A DNA stretch of 64,000 bases from contig JAJEGU010000003.1 of assembly GCA_022819645.1 (NCBI GenBank), positions 62,001-126,000 on the forward strand, read 5' to 3'. Every line of letters starts with the position of its first letter. Position 1 is the first letter of the stretch. The translations under genes and the position numbers were made by a program. The stretch is from Pseudomonadales bacterium (GTDB taxonomy: Bacteria; Pseudomonadota; Gammaproteobacteria; Pseudomonadales; Pseudohongiellaceae). The notes under the pieces are model-generated. The model ran no database searches. It was not told the origin of the DNA and saw only the letters and a program-made list of their open reading frames with translations. Shown one piece after another: positions 17,701 to 24,476 of this stretch.

Positions 17701-18580
17701 TGTAGGAATAGGGGCCGAAATCCTTCGAACCCGACTTGGCGGCGGTTGCGCCGTCCAGGGTGCAGGAATCGGCGTGGGCGCCGGTCCAGGAAACCCGCGC
17801 CGTTTCCGAGCCGTTGGCCTTGACCGTCGTTGGCGAAACGCTGCTACTCAAGGTAACGGCGGTTATGGCTTCCCAGTTGATGGTGTGGGAAGTGGAACCG
17901 CCATCACCAGAACATGAAAAGGTCAGGCTGTGTTTTCCCGCCGGATAGGGTCCGAGTGTGGCTGTTCCGCTGGTCGGATACTTCGTGCCCGCGAACATGC
18001 ACGACTTGGCGTTGGTCGCCGAGTAGGTGACGGTGAACTTGTCGACATTGGCTTCGAGCAGGGACTTTGAAAGCGTGGTGGTGATCACCGGTTTTGGAAC
18101 ACCATAGACCGTCACGGTAACGGAATCGGCGGCGTATCCGGCCTTGCCGTTGTTGTAACACTCGATCAGTATGCTTTTCGCGCCAGTGGTGGTCCACGGG
18201 CCAACGGTAATCTTGCCGGAGGTCGCCCGTGCGACACCGTCCACTGTGCAGTATCTGGCGTTGTCGGCTTCCCAGGTTATCGTGGCGGTGCCGGAGGTGA
18301 TGGGAACCCGGGCGGGCGAGACCGAAGTGGTGAGGAAAACGGGTTCGGAACCTTCTCCCTCCGGGCTATTTGATCCGCCGTCTTCGTCGTCATCATTGCC
18401 GGGGTCACCCGGGTCGTCGGGGTCCTGTTGCTGCCCGGGCGGGTTGCCCTGTCCGCCCAAACCATCCTGGGCGATTGCGACCACGGGAATCAGCAACAGC
18501 ACAAACAGAAGCAGGAAGGCGGCGGAATGGCAAAGGGGAGACAGGGCAAGGCTTGGGACGCGGGCATTGGGATACATCAT
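14798..18580 (-). CDS. Secreted multidomain Ig-repeat protein with ADP-ribosyltransferase-like C-terminus (putative polymorphic toxin)
   Basis: 1260-residue protein. In order: a signal peptide (hydrophobic LLLFVLLLIPVVAIAQ, about 23-38); an acidic linker; eight Ig/PKD-like repeats of about 78-85 residues (about 75-715), each with two Cys and a GPxxxG or CxGxGG motif; a fibronectin-III-like unit; calcium-type thrombospondin repeats (DSDGDGMPD, DTDNDGVS, about 826-870); and an unrelated tail to 1260. The tail is encoded by visibly AT-rich DNA from about 15960 down. Near its end are HYTQSAAAKMI (about 1152), GTGYLTKSYYF (about 1175) and GGGYEWTVATPAIP (about 1243). This His-Tyr-Glu pattern resembles ART toxins of the HYD1/HYE group; the enzymatic call is inference. 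Confidence 0.7.
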   Translation of the reverse strand: MMYPNARVPSLALSPLCHSAAFLLLFVLLLIPVVAIAQDGLGGQGNPPGQQQDPDDPGDPGNDDDEDGGSNSPEGEGSEPVFLTTSVSPARVPITSGTATITWEADNARYCTVDGVARATSGKITVGPWTTTGAKSILIECYNNGKAGYAADSVTVTVYGVPKPVITTTLSKSLLEANVDKFTVTYSATNAKSCMFAGTKYPTSGTATLGPYPAGKHSLTFSCSGDGGSTSHTINWEAITAVTLSSSVSPTTVKANGSETARVSWTGAHADSCTLDGATAAKSGSKDFGPYSYSEAGSKSATVACKNRLGSKTSTVNWTVNALAPSVSATLSQNPVVADVDTVNLSWTSSDSDYCSYGGSRRGVNGTVSNLGPFSAGNHAFTVSCTGTGGTTSDTVTLTAEEPAPPPTVTVSLDPTTITANTGISTLKWGSEHAASCSRDGTTIATGGTARVGPYSTPGTYNITVTCSGTGGSASDTAPLVVEPEPAARPTVSLNLRPATITAETGKSTLSWSSIGATSCSLNEDPVATTGSDSLGPYSQGTYTFTLNCSGTGGSASDSVILTVVPAPVVRVSLSSATVVADRETVEVSWSSTNATSCKFGSTDLPTSGDRTEGPFSAGDHELTISCTGAGGTVSQTVELTAVALPTVTASFSPATVVSHVGEATLTWTSTGATVCLLTDRGQLETSGSLSGFGPFFDGIYRFSVICENSIGAAVGTTAAVTAKASSTAENAPAAPENLKAAPNPSIDGNVTLTWDAPSSGTTPTGYLVYLGRGTNGPLAKSFSARSIKQLKLPVGSSEFNVFACSGTESKPDCGPAATITVSAPPPDSDGDGMPDSCETAFGFDPQDSTDGGNTDTDNDGVSNVDECVNGTDLRRRELLGFDDQYVAYGKPNSDDIYIARIYDNSVVPGVAGFYLKQSNEPTHFYNIVQRIDSKEAMDDGFNLEEHLSFDLEIVEMNMDGVPDLYIGGLENHVTGRSNVLIYGSKIPRGNVLGYTEFDKPFVQFLQEFGGFMANSSYFELKAEENGWFEKSNQEPDSIVSEDNQRRRYDYSNFNQDAYKFSLEIDSILKNGLSQNSEWISIIEGYYGIPGLFESLIDTRCFVVCTTADLPQPGEFGWNDLFWPVYVYIFLQMYDFTAAQDIIEHDLIDHFFHYTQSAAAKMIADTRILGRGIGTGYLTKSYYFNGRTARSELAICNFPINAYVLFVYSRQDGAFNQVVRGPGIVKPINCQNGEKLPGGGYEWTVATPAIPTGRVWSFDF

Positions 18581-18710
18581 GTGAAATTTTTCAAAACTAC
18601 GGGTTTTATTTGCACATTATTTCTCTTCGGTAGATATTTTCGAATCTTTAGAGATTTCTTTTCAAACATTCAAATAAGGGCCTGTTCACACTATACGCTG
18701 TTGCCCTGTT

Positions 18711-18804
18711 GTGTCTGTCACGTCGCCAATCAAGGCGCGAGGAACGTAGTTTGGTGATTCCAAATGAACGAGTCGCAACGCCGGGTGGCGACGTGACAGG
18801 CACA
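18711..18804. repeat. Inverted repeat upstream of the large secreted gene
   Basis: GTGTCTGTCACGTCGCC (18711-18727) is mirrored by GGCGACGTGACAGGCACA (18787-18804) with one mismatch and about 59 bases between. It could be the ends of a small mobile element or a long-stem regulatory structure. The 290-base gap 18581-18870 contains nothing else I can support; its first part is AT-rich and may hold the promoter of the secreted protein. Confidence 0.4.
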
Positions 18805-18870
18805 ACCCGAAGGGCCGGGTCTCTTTTTCCTCCCGTTCGTCCCCAAAAGTGGGTATATCTCTGGAGGAAG

Positions 18871-19305
18871 TCAGCGCAGGATAAAACTCACCGGGCCGTC
18901 GTTTTCCAGGGAGATTTGCATGTTGGCGGCGAATACGCCGCTTTTGGTGGCCGGGTGCCGGGCTGCGGCGGTTGCCACCATTCTTGCGAACAGCGGCTCG
19001 GCCCCGGCGGGCGGCATGGCGCTGGAGAAACCGGGCCGCAGGCCCTTGCCGGTGCTGGCGGCGAGGGTGAACTGGGATACCAGCAACAGGTCGCCGTTCA
19101 CCGCCCGCAGGTCGAGATTCATCTTGCCCTTGGAGTCGGCGAACACCCGGTAGCGCAGCAGCCGGTCCACCATGCGGGACATTTCCGCATCGCCGTCCTC
19201 CCGCTCCAATCCCACCAGGGCCAGCAAGCCCTTGCCGATTTCCGCATGGGTGGTGCCGCCGATGGCGACCCGCGCCCAGTTGACGCGCTGGATGAGGACA
19301 ATCAT
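18871..19305 (-). CDS. dtd: D-aminoacyl-tRNA deacylase
   Basis: 144-residue Dtd, which hydrolyses D-aminoacyl-tRNAs. The two active-site motifs are present: LLLVSQFTLAA (SQFTL) and the cross-subunit N-x-GPVSF (ENDGPVSFILR), plus GLLALVGLE. Length and start (MIVLIQRVNWARV) are normal. It precedes nothing coupled downstream and is 19 bases from pip. A decayed copy of its 3' half lies at 11929-12113. Confidence 0.97.
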   Translation of the reverse strand: MIVLIQRVNWARVAIGGTTHAEIGKGLLALVGLEREDGDAEMSRMVDRLLRYRVFADSKGKMNLDLRAVNGDLLLVSQFTLAASTGKGLRPGFSSAMPPAGAEPLFARMVATAAARHPATKSGVFAANMQISLENDGPVSFILR

Positions 19306-19324
19306 CGCGACAGGCCGGACAGTC

Positions 19325-20284
19325 TCAACTTACCGGCGACAGATCCCGGCCGATTTCGTCGGTAGCCTTGACGAGGCAGTCGGTAAGCGCCGGCTCGGTG
19401 GCGAAATGCCCGGCTTCGCGCACGATGCAAAGCTCCGAGCCGGGCCAGCGGTGGTGCAACTCGGTGGCGTTGTCCAGTGGGCAGACCATATCGTAGCGGC
19501 CGTGAATGATCTGGCCGGGGATGTCCGCCAGGGTCTCCATATTGTTGAGAATCTGGTTTTCCCTGATGAAACAATCGTTGACGAAATAATGCGCCTCAAC
19601 CCGCGCCAGGGCCAGCGCCCGGTGGGGCGAGGTGAACTGGGACAGGCCCGCCGGGTCATGGCGCAAAGTGGCGCAGCTTGCCTCCCAGGTGGCCCAGGCC
19701 TTGGCGGCGGCCATTCGCGCCAGTTCGTCGGGACCGGTGAGGCGCTCGTAATAGGCGTCGAGCAGGCGATGGCGCTCACTTTCGGGGATGGGTTTGAGGA
19801 AATCGCCCCAGCCATCGGGGAAAATGCGGTTGGCGCCTTCGCGGAACAGCCAGTCCATATCGCGCTGGCGACACAGGAAAATGCCCCGCAGCACCATGGC
19901 GGTAACGCGACCGGGGTGGGTTTGGGCGTAGAGCAGGCTCAGGGTGGCGCCCCAGGAGCCGCCGAACAGCACCCATTGTTCGATGCCCAGGTGTTCGCGG
20001 ATTTTTTCCATGTCGGCGATCAGGTCGCCGGTGGTGTTCTCGCGCAATTCGCCATGTGGCTTGGATCGCCCGCAGCCGCGCTGGTCGAAAGTGATGATGC
20101 GAAACAGCTCCGGGTCGAAGAAACGGCGGGAATTACGGTCGCAGGCCGCGCCGGGGCCGCCGTGGACGAATGCCACCGGAATGCCGTCCGGGTTGCCGGC
20201 TTCATCGAGATAGATCTCGTGCAGGTCGCAGACCTGGAGCTTGTGGCGCTGATAAGGCTTGATTTCGGGGAACAGGGTTTGCAC
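19325..20284 (-). CDS. pip: Proline iminopeptidase
   Basis: 319-residue alpha/beta-hydrolase that removes N-terminal proline from peptides. The oxyanion motif HGGPGAACD, the DQRGCGRS block, the nucleophile elbow GGSWGATL (Ser) and the late GHFATEPAL region (catalytic His) are all visible. It is followed by dtd on the same strand. A 42-base copy of an internal piece is at 13345-13390. Confidence 0.95.
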   Translation of the reverse strand: MQTLFPEIKPYQRHKLQVCDLHEIYLDEAGNPDGIPVAFVHGGPGAACDRNSRRFFDPELFRIITFDQRGCGRSKPHGELRENTTGDLIADMEKIREHLGIEQWVLFGGSWGATLSLLYAQTHPGRVTAMVLRGIFLCRQRDMDWLFREGANRIFPDGWGDFLKPIPESERHRLLDAYYERLTGPDELARMAAAKAWATWEASCATLRHDPAGLSQFTSPHRALALARVEAHYFVNDCFIRENQILNNMETLADIPGQIIHGRYDMVCPLDNATELHHRWPGSELCIVREAGHFATEPALTDCLVKATDEIGRDLSPVS

Positions 20285-20366
20285 GGACGGGACTCTTGCA
20301 AGGGCTCGGGCAATGTTAGGTCAATTCGGGCCGGAATCGCCAGTAATTGGGGAAAATGAGGCAACC

Positions 20367-20394
20367 GTCATTCTGCGACTACGCGCAGAATGAC
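20367..20394. repeat. GTCATTCTGCG palindromic repeat, short form
   Basis: GTCATTCTGCG and CGCAGAATGAC form an 11-bp stem with a six-base centre in the pip-thiI gap. It is one of seven loci of this family in the window (20.4, 27.0, 34.0, 34.6, 35.7, 39.5 and 63.3 kb). Confidence 0.75.
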
Positions 20395-20439
20395 AGAACG
20401 AATAACCGCACAGAGGCGCCAGTAACAACTGTTGCCGCT

Positions 20440-21906
20440 TCAAGTGGACAGGCGCGGGTCCAGCACCGCGATATTGCGGTGGCCGGCATCCCGCAGATGG
20501 GCGGCGTGGAGGCGGCTGATCATGCCGCGTTCGCAGTAGAGCAGATAGCGCGAATCGGCTTCCAGCCGGGGAAACTCGCCGGCGAGGCGGTAAAAAGGAA
20601 TGTGCAGCAGCGGCGCTCCGGCAGACTTCAGCGTCTCGGGAGCAAAGCCCTGTTCGGATTCGTGGCGGATATCGATTACGGTATCGCCGGGCTCGGGCCG
20701 CTCCAGTATGGTTATCTCTTCCGTGCCTTCGCCCTCATCCACGAAGATTTCGGTAATCACCTGTATCGAGGCATTGGCGACTGCGGCCTCAAGCACCGCC
20801 TGGTCGAACTTCGCCTCCTCACGTTCCACTCGTTCCAGGCGCGCCCTGGTCGTGGGCTTGTCGGAAATCACCGCGCAGTATTCGGGAATGTGACGCGAAA
20901 ACTCCTCGGTGCCGATTTCCCGGGCGAGATCGATGATCCGCTGCTTGTCGGTGGTTGCCAGGGGGCGGATCACGAGGCGCCCGGCAACGCTGTCGATGAC
21001 TGCGAGATTGGTCAGTGTCTGGCTGGAAACCTGGGCCACGCTCTCTCCGGTGACCAGCGCCTCCGCGCCGACTTCGGCTGCGATGCGATCGGCTGCCCGC
21101 AACATCATCCGTTTCAGCACCACGCCCATTTGTGGATTGTCGACTTTTTCGAGGATTTCCCGAACCACATCGGCAAACGGCACCGTGACGAATTTCACCC
21201 GGTGCGGGCTGTGGTACTTCAGCCAGAGATACAGCGCGAGTTCGCGTACCGCAAACCGGTGGGTGTCCCCGCCAAGATTGAAAAAGCAGTAGTGCGTCTG
21301 CAAGCCCCGGCGCATGACGAGATAACTCGAAACCGCTGAATCGAATCCCCCGGATATCAGCGACAGCACGGCGCCCTGCCCGCCCAGGGGAAAACCGCCG
21401 AGCCCGGTATGGCGCCCGAGCACCAGGTACAACTTTTCATGTCGGATTTCCAGCGACACGAGCACCTCGGGATTGCCGAGATCGACTCCCGCTGCCGCCG
21501 TGTCGCGCCTGAGACCGGTGCCGACAAAGGCCTCCACATCCACCGAACGAAAGGCATGGCGACCGCTGCGCTTGCAGCGCACCGCGAAGGTCTTGCCAGC
21601 AAGCGCCTCTCCATAATGCTCCAGGGCGATGGCCAGAATCCCGTCGAAATCGGGCAGTGGGTACTTCCTCGCCTCGAGAATTACCGAAATTCCCGGGATC
21701 AGCCGCAGCTTTTCCAGCACTTCCGGGCCGGCGGTAGCGGATTCGAGCTCGACCTCGATCAGGTCCCACTCGCCGCTGACCCGCAACTGTTCCGCCCATG
21801 GCTGCAGCACCGCCTTGATGTTCCTGCGCAACAGGCGCACAAGCCGGCGGCGCACGCTGCGGCTCTTGATGGTGATCTCGGGAAACAGTTTGACCAGAAA
21901 CAGCAT
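20440..21906 (-). CDS. thiI: tRNA 4-thiouridine synthase ThiI with rhodanese domain
   Basis: Sulfur-transfer enzyme for 4-thiouridine in tRNA (and thiamine thiazole synthesis), 488 residues. The order is an N-terminal ferredoxin-like/THUMP region, the PP-loop SGGFDSAVSSY, the MPEYC-like IPEYCAVIS cysteine, and a C-terminal rhodanese domain with the catalytic Cys in LLYCERG. The ATG at 21906 is chosen because MLFLVKLFPEITIKS matches the family start; an ATG nine codons earlier exists. It is divergent from the glutamine synthetase gene. Confidence 0.95.
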   Translation of the reverse strand: MLFLVKLFPEITIKSRSVRRRLVRLLRRNIKAVLQPWAEQLRVSGEWDLIEVELESATAGPEVLEKLRLIPGISVILEARKYPLPDFDGILAIALEHYGEALAGKTFAVRCKRSGRHAFRSVDVEAFVGTGLRRDTAAAGVDLGNPEVLVSLEIRHEKLYLVLGRHTGLGGFPLGGQGAVLSLISGGFDSAVSSYLVMRRGLQTHYCFFNLGGDTHRFAVRELALYLWLKYHSPHRVKFVTVPFADVVREILEKVDNPQMGVVLKRMMLRAADRIAAEVGAEALVTGESVAQVSSQTLTNLAVIDSVAGRLVIRPLATTDKQRIIDLAREIGTEEFSRHIPEYCAVISDKPTTRARLERVEREEAKFDQAVLEAAVANASIQVITEIFVDEGEGTEEITILERPEPGDTVIDIRHESEQGFAPETLKSAGAPLLHIPFYRLAGEFPRLEADSRYLLYCERGMISRLHAAHLRDAGHRNIAVLDPRLST

Positions 21907-21987
21907 GGCGGCTATAAACTCATCACGCAGCACCGGAATAGTGCGCCGCGCCGAAAGCGGGCAATTCTGTCAGGCTGATGCAGGCAA

Positions 21988-22035
21988 TGCACTGAATTGG
22001 TGCTATTATTCTGCGAAAAGCGCTTTTTTGGTGCA
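21988..22035 (+). promoter_or_regulatory. Tandem NtrC-type binding sites upstream of glutamine synthetase
   Basis: Site 1 (21988-22004) reads TGCAC-TGAATT-GGTGCT, one mismatch from the NtrC consensus TGCAC-N6-GGTGCA. Site 2 (22019-22035) is AGCGC-TTTTTT-GGTGCA, with a perfect right half. Their centres are 31 bases apart, about three helical turns, as at E. coli glnA. They lie roughly 65-110 bases before the sigma-54 promoter, a normal enhancer position. Confidence 0.75.
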
Positions 22036-22098
22036 ATTCTTTCGCGTGATTTGAGGATTTTGCACCCGATTCGGGCAATTCCATGCGCTCCAAAGCCA

Positions 22099-22114
22099 TG
22101 GCATACATCTTGCT
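22099..22114 (+). promoter_or_regulatory. Sigma-54 promoter of glutamine synthetase
   Basis: TGGCAT-ACATC-TTGCT matches the -24/-12 consensus TGGCAC-N5-TTGCW, with GG and GC exactly ten bases apart (22100-22101 and 22112-22113). Transcription should start near 22126, leaving an 85-base leader. Together with the upstream NtrC-type sites and the ntrBC genes downstream, it indicates nitrogen-limitation control. Confidence 0.8.
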
Positions 22115-22210
22115 CACAAACAGGCAGCCCAGTCCCTGACGCCCACATGATAACCGAAGGGCCCGGAGTCTGGCGGCACAGCAATCCATAACCCAGGAGG
22201 CAGTTGGAAA

Positions 22211-23227
22211 ATGAAATCGAAACTCGAATACATCTGGCTGGACGGCTACATGCCGACCCAGAACCTGCGCAGCAAGACAATGATCAGGGAAGACTTCGAC
22301 GGGACGCTGGAAAGCTGCCCACAGTGGTCATTCGACGGCAGCTCGACACAGCAGGCCAGCGGCGATGATTCGGATTGCCTGTTGCAACCGGTCGCGATTT
22401 ACGAAGATCCGGACCGGGCCAGCGGCTATCTCGTCATGTGTGAAGTGCTCAACGCCGATGAAAGCCCCCACCGCTCCAATGGCCGCTCCACCATTGACGA
22501 TGACGACGACGACTTCTGGTTCGGCTTTGAACAGGAATACTTTCTGTGGGACCCTTCCACCAATGCCCCCCTCGGCTTTCCCGCCGGCGGCTATCCCGGA
22601 CCACAGGGCCTGTATTACTGTTCCGTGGGCGCATTGAACTGCCACGGTCGGGAAATCGTCGACGAACATCTTGACCTGTCCCTGGCGGCAAATATCAATG
22701 TGGAAGGCATCAATGCCGAAGTCGCCGCCGGGCAATGGGAATTCCAGGTCTTCGCCAAGGGCGCCAAGCGCGCCGGCGACGAAACCTGGATCTGCCGCTA
22801 TCTTCTGGAGCGCACCGCCGAGCGCCATGGCGTCTCCATCAACTGGGAACCCAAGCCGCTGGGCAAGGAACTCGACTGGAACGGCTCCGGCATGCACGCC
22901 AACTTCTCCAACAGCGTCATGCGCGACGCCGGCGACGAAGAAATCTTCACCAAGATCTGCGACAGCTTTGGCCGCAATATCGACCGGCACATTTCGGTGT
23001 ATGGCGCCGGCAACGATCAGCGCCTGACGGGGTTGCACGAAACCCAGGCCATCGACGTGTTCTCCTACGGCATCTCCGACCGGGGCGCATCGATCCGGAT
23101 TCCGGTGGCCACAGTCCAGGCTGGCTGGAAGGGGCGGCTGGAAGACCGCCGCACCGCTTCCAATGCCGACCCGTACAAGGTCGCCGCGGCGATCATCCGG
23201 TCCACCAAGGAAGCGCTGGCGGACTAA
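22211..23227 (+). CDS. Type II glutamine synthetase (GSII)
   Basis: 338-residue glutamine synthetase of the short, eukaryote-like GSII type (GSI is about 470). Key motifs are WSFDGSSTQQ near residue 39, FGFEQEYFLWD (metal-binding Glu), NINVEGINAEVAAGQWEFQVF, GSGMHANFSN (ammonia/glutamate site) and DRGASIRIP. An AGGAGG lies about 10 bases before the ATG. GSII lacks the adenylylation loop of GSI, so control probably rests on the sigma-54/NtrC promoter. No GSI gene is in this window. Confidence 0.95.
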   Translation: MKSKLEYIWLDGYMPTQNLRSKTMIREDFDGTLESCPQWSFDGSSTQQASGDDSDCLLQPVAIYEDPDRASGYLVMCEVLNADESPHRSNGRSTIDDDDDDFWFGFEQEYFLWDPSTNAPLGFPAGGYPGPQGLYYCSVGALNCHGREIVDEHLDLSLAANINVEGINAEVAAGQWEFQVFAKGAKRAGDETWICRYLLERTAERHGVSINWEPKPLGKELDWNGSGMHANFSNSVMRDAGDEEIFTKICDSFGRNIDRHISVYGAGNDQRLTGLHETQAIDVFSYGISDRGASIRIPVATVQAGWKGRLEDRRTASNADPYKVAAAIIRSTKEALAD

Positions 23228-23232
23228 GTTTT

Positions 23233-23313
23233 CCGAATTCAATGGCTTGTGCCATCGAATTCGGCGGCACATCCTTGTGCCGCAGGGAAGCTCTGACATG
23301 ATCAGAGCTTCCC
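23233..23313. repeat. Composite hairpin repeat between glutamine synthetase and ntrB
   Basis: Three consecutive hairpins: CCGAATTCAATGGC/GCCATCGAATTCGG (23233-23264), GCGGCAC/GTGCCGC (23264-23283) and GGGAAGCTCTGA/TCAGAGCTTCCC (23285-23313). They match the right half of the five-hairpin element at 52367-52510. An ATG in frame with ntrB (23298) lies in the loop of the last hairpin. The structure may dampen read-through or protect the upstream mRNA 3' end. Confidence 0.8.
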
Positions 23314-23324
23314 CCAGGCTTGCG

Positions 23325-24476
23325 ATGGGCCCAGCCGGTTCATCGTCCTGCGCGGGATGCAAACCTGTGGAGAGGCGAATCGACTACAGGCGGCTGCTCG
23401 ACGGCCTGAACACGGCCGTACTGCTGCTTGACGCGGACCTGCGCATCCACCTTGTCAACCCCGCTGCGGAAGACCTGCTCGCCACCAGTTCCCGCAAGGC
23501 GGTCGGGCTCTTCCTCGGCGAGGTTTTCCGCAATGGAGCGGAGGATATCGAAGCCATGAGTCAGGCCCTGCGCGAACACAGCGGCTTCACCAAGCGGATG
23601 GTTTCCTGGCGCCTGCCCCAGGAAAAAACCGTGGACCTGGATTACACGATCACTCCCATCGACCTTGGCGGAGAAGCGCTCGCCCTGCTTGAAATGAATT
23701 CCCTGGAATACTCCCAGCGCATCAGCCGCGACCAGATGTTCAGCACCACCCAGGCCACCACCCGGGAACTCGTCCGCGGCCTGGCACACGAGATCAAGAA
23801 TCCGCTCGGCGGCCTGCGCGGCGCGGCCCAGTTGCTCGCCCGGGAACTGCCCGACGCGGAGCTTGCCGACTACACCGGCATCATCATCGACGAAGCCGAC
23901 CGCCTGCGCAATCTGGTGGACCGCCTCACCGGCTCCCGCAAGCCGCTGGAAACCCGCAGCGTCAATATCCACGAAGTCGTCGAGCGGGTGCGCAATCTCG
24001 TGGCGGCGGAGATTGACGGGCGCGGCATCAGGCTCATGCGCGACTACGACCCCAGCATCCCGAACCTGCATGCCGATCCGGAGCAGCTTATCCAGGCAAC
24101 CCTGAACATCGTCCGCAACGCCATGCAGTCGCTTTCCAGCCCGGCGGTGAAACACGATCTCGGCGCCATCACCCTGCGCACCCGCACGGTGCGCAAGGTC
24201 ACTTTCGGCCCCCGTTCGCGTCATCCGGCCATTTCCGTGGAAATCATCGACAATGGTCCGGGCATTCCCGAACATTTGCGCGAATCGATTTTTTTCCCCA
24301 TGGTTACCGGTCGCCCGGAAGGCACCGGGCTTGGCCTGCCCATTGCCCACGCCATCGTCAGCGAACATCGCGGGCTGCTCGAATGTGAAAGCGAATCCGG
24401 GCATACCTGTTTCCGCCTGTTGCTGCCCTATCAGCGCGGCGCCGGCAACCCGGCGGCGCCGGAGCCCGGTCCATGA
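23325..24476 (+). CDS. ntrB: Nitrogen regulation sensor kinase NtrB (GlnL)
   Basis: PAS-plus-histidine-kinase protein that phosphorylates NtrC under nitrogen limitation and is governed by PII. A PAS-like N-terminus (LDGLNTAVLLLDADLRIHLV) precedes the H-box LVRGLAHEIKNPLGGLRGA, an N-box (IVRNAMQSL), the G1 box DNGPGIP and the G2 box GTGLGLPIAH. The ATG at 23325 is chosen as the first start clear of the hairpin repeat; 23298 is possible. The stop overlaps ntrC (ATGA). Confidence 0.94.
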   Translation: MGPAGSSSCAGCKPVERRIDYRRLLDGLNTAVLLLDADLRIHLVNPAAEDLLATSSRKAVGLFLGEVFRNGAEDIEAMSQALREHSGFTKRMVSWRLPQEKTVDLDYTITPIDLGGEALALLEMNSLEYSQRISRDQMFSTTQATTRELVRGLAHEIKNPLGGLRGAAQLLARELPDAELADYTGIIIDEADRLRNLVDRLTGSRKPLETRSVNIHEVVERVRNLVAAEIDGRGIRLMRDYDPSIPNLHADPEQLIQATLNIVRNAMQSLSSPAVKHDLGAITLRTRTVRKVTFGPRSRHPAISVEIIDNGPGIPEHLRESIFFPMVTGRPEGTGLGLPIAHAIVSEHRGLLECESESGHTCFRLLLPYQRGAGNPAAPEPGP

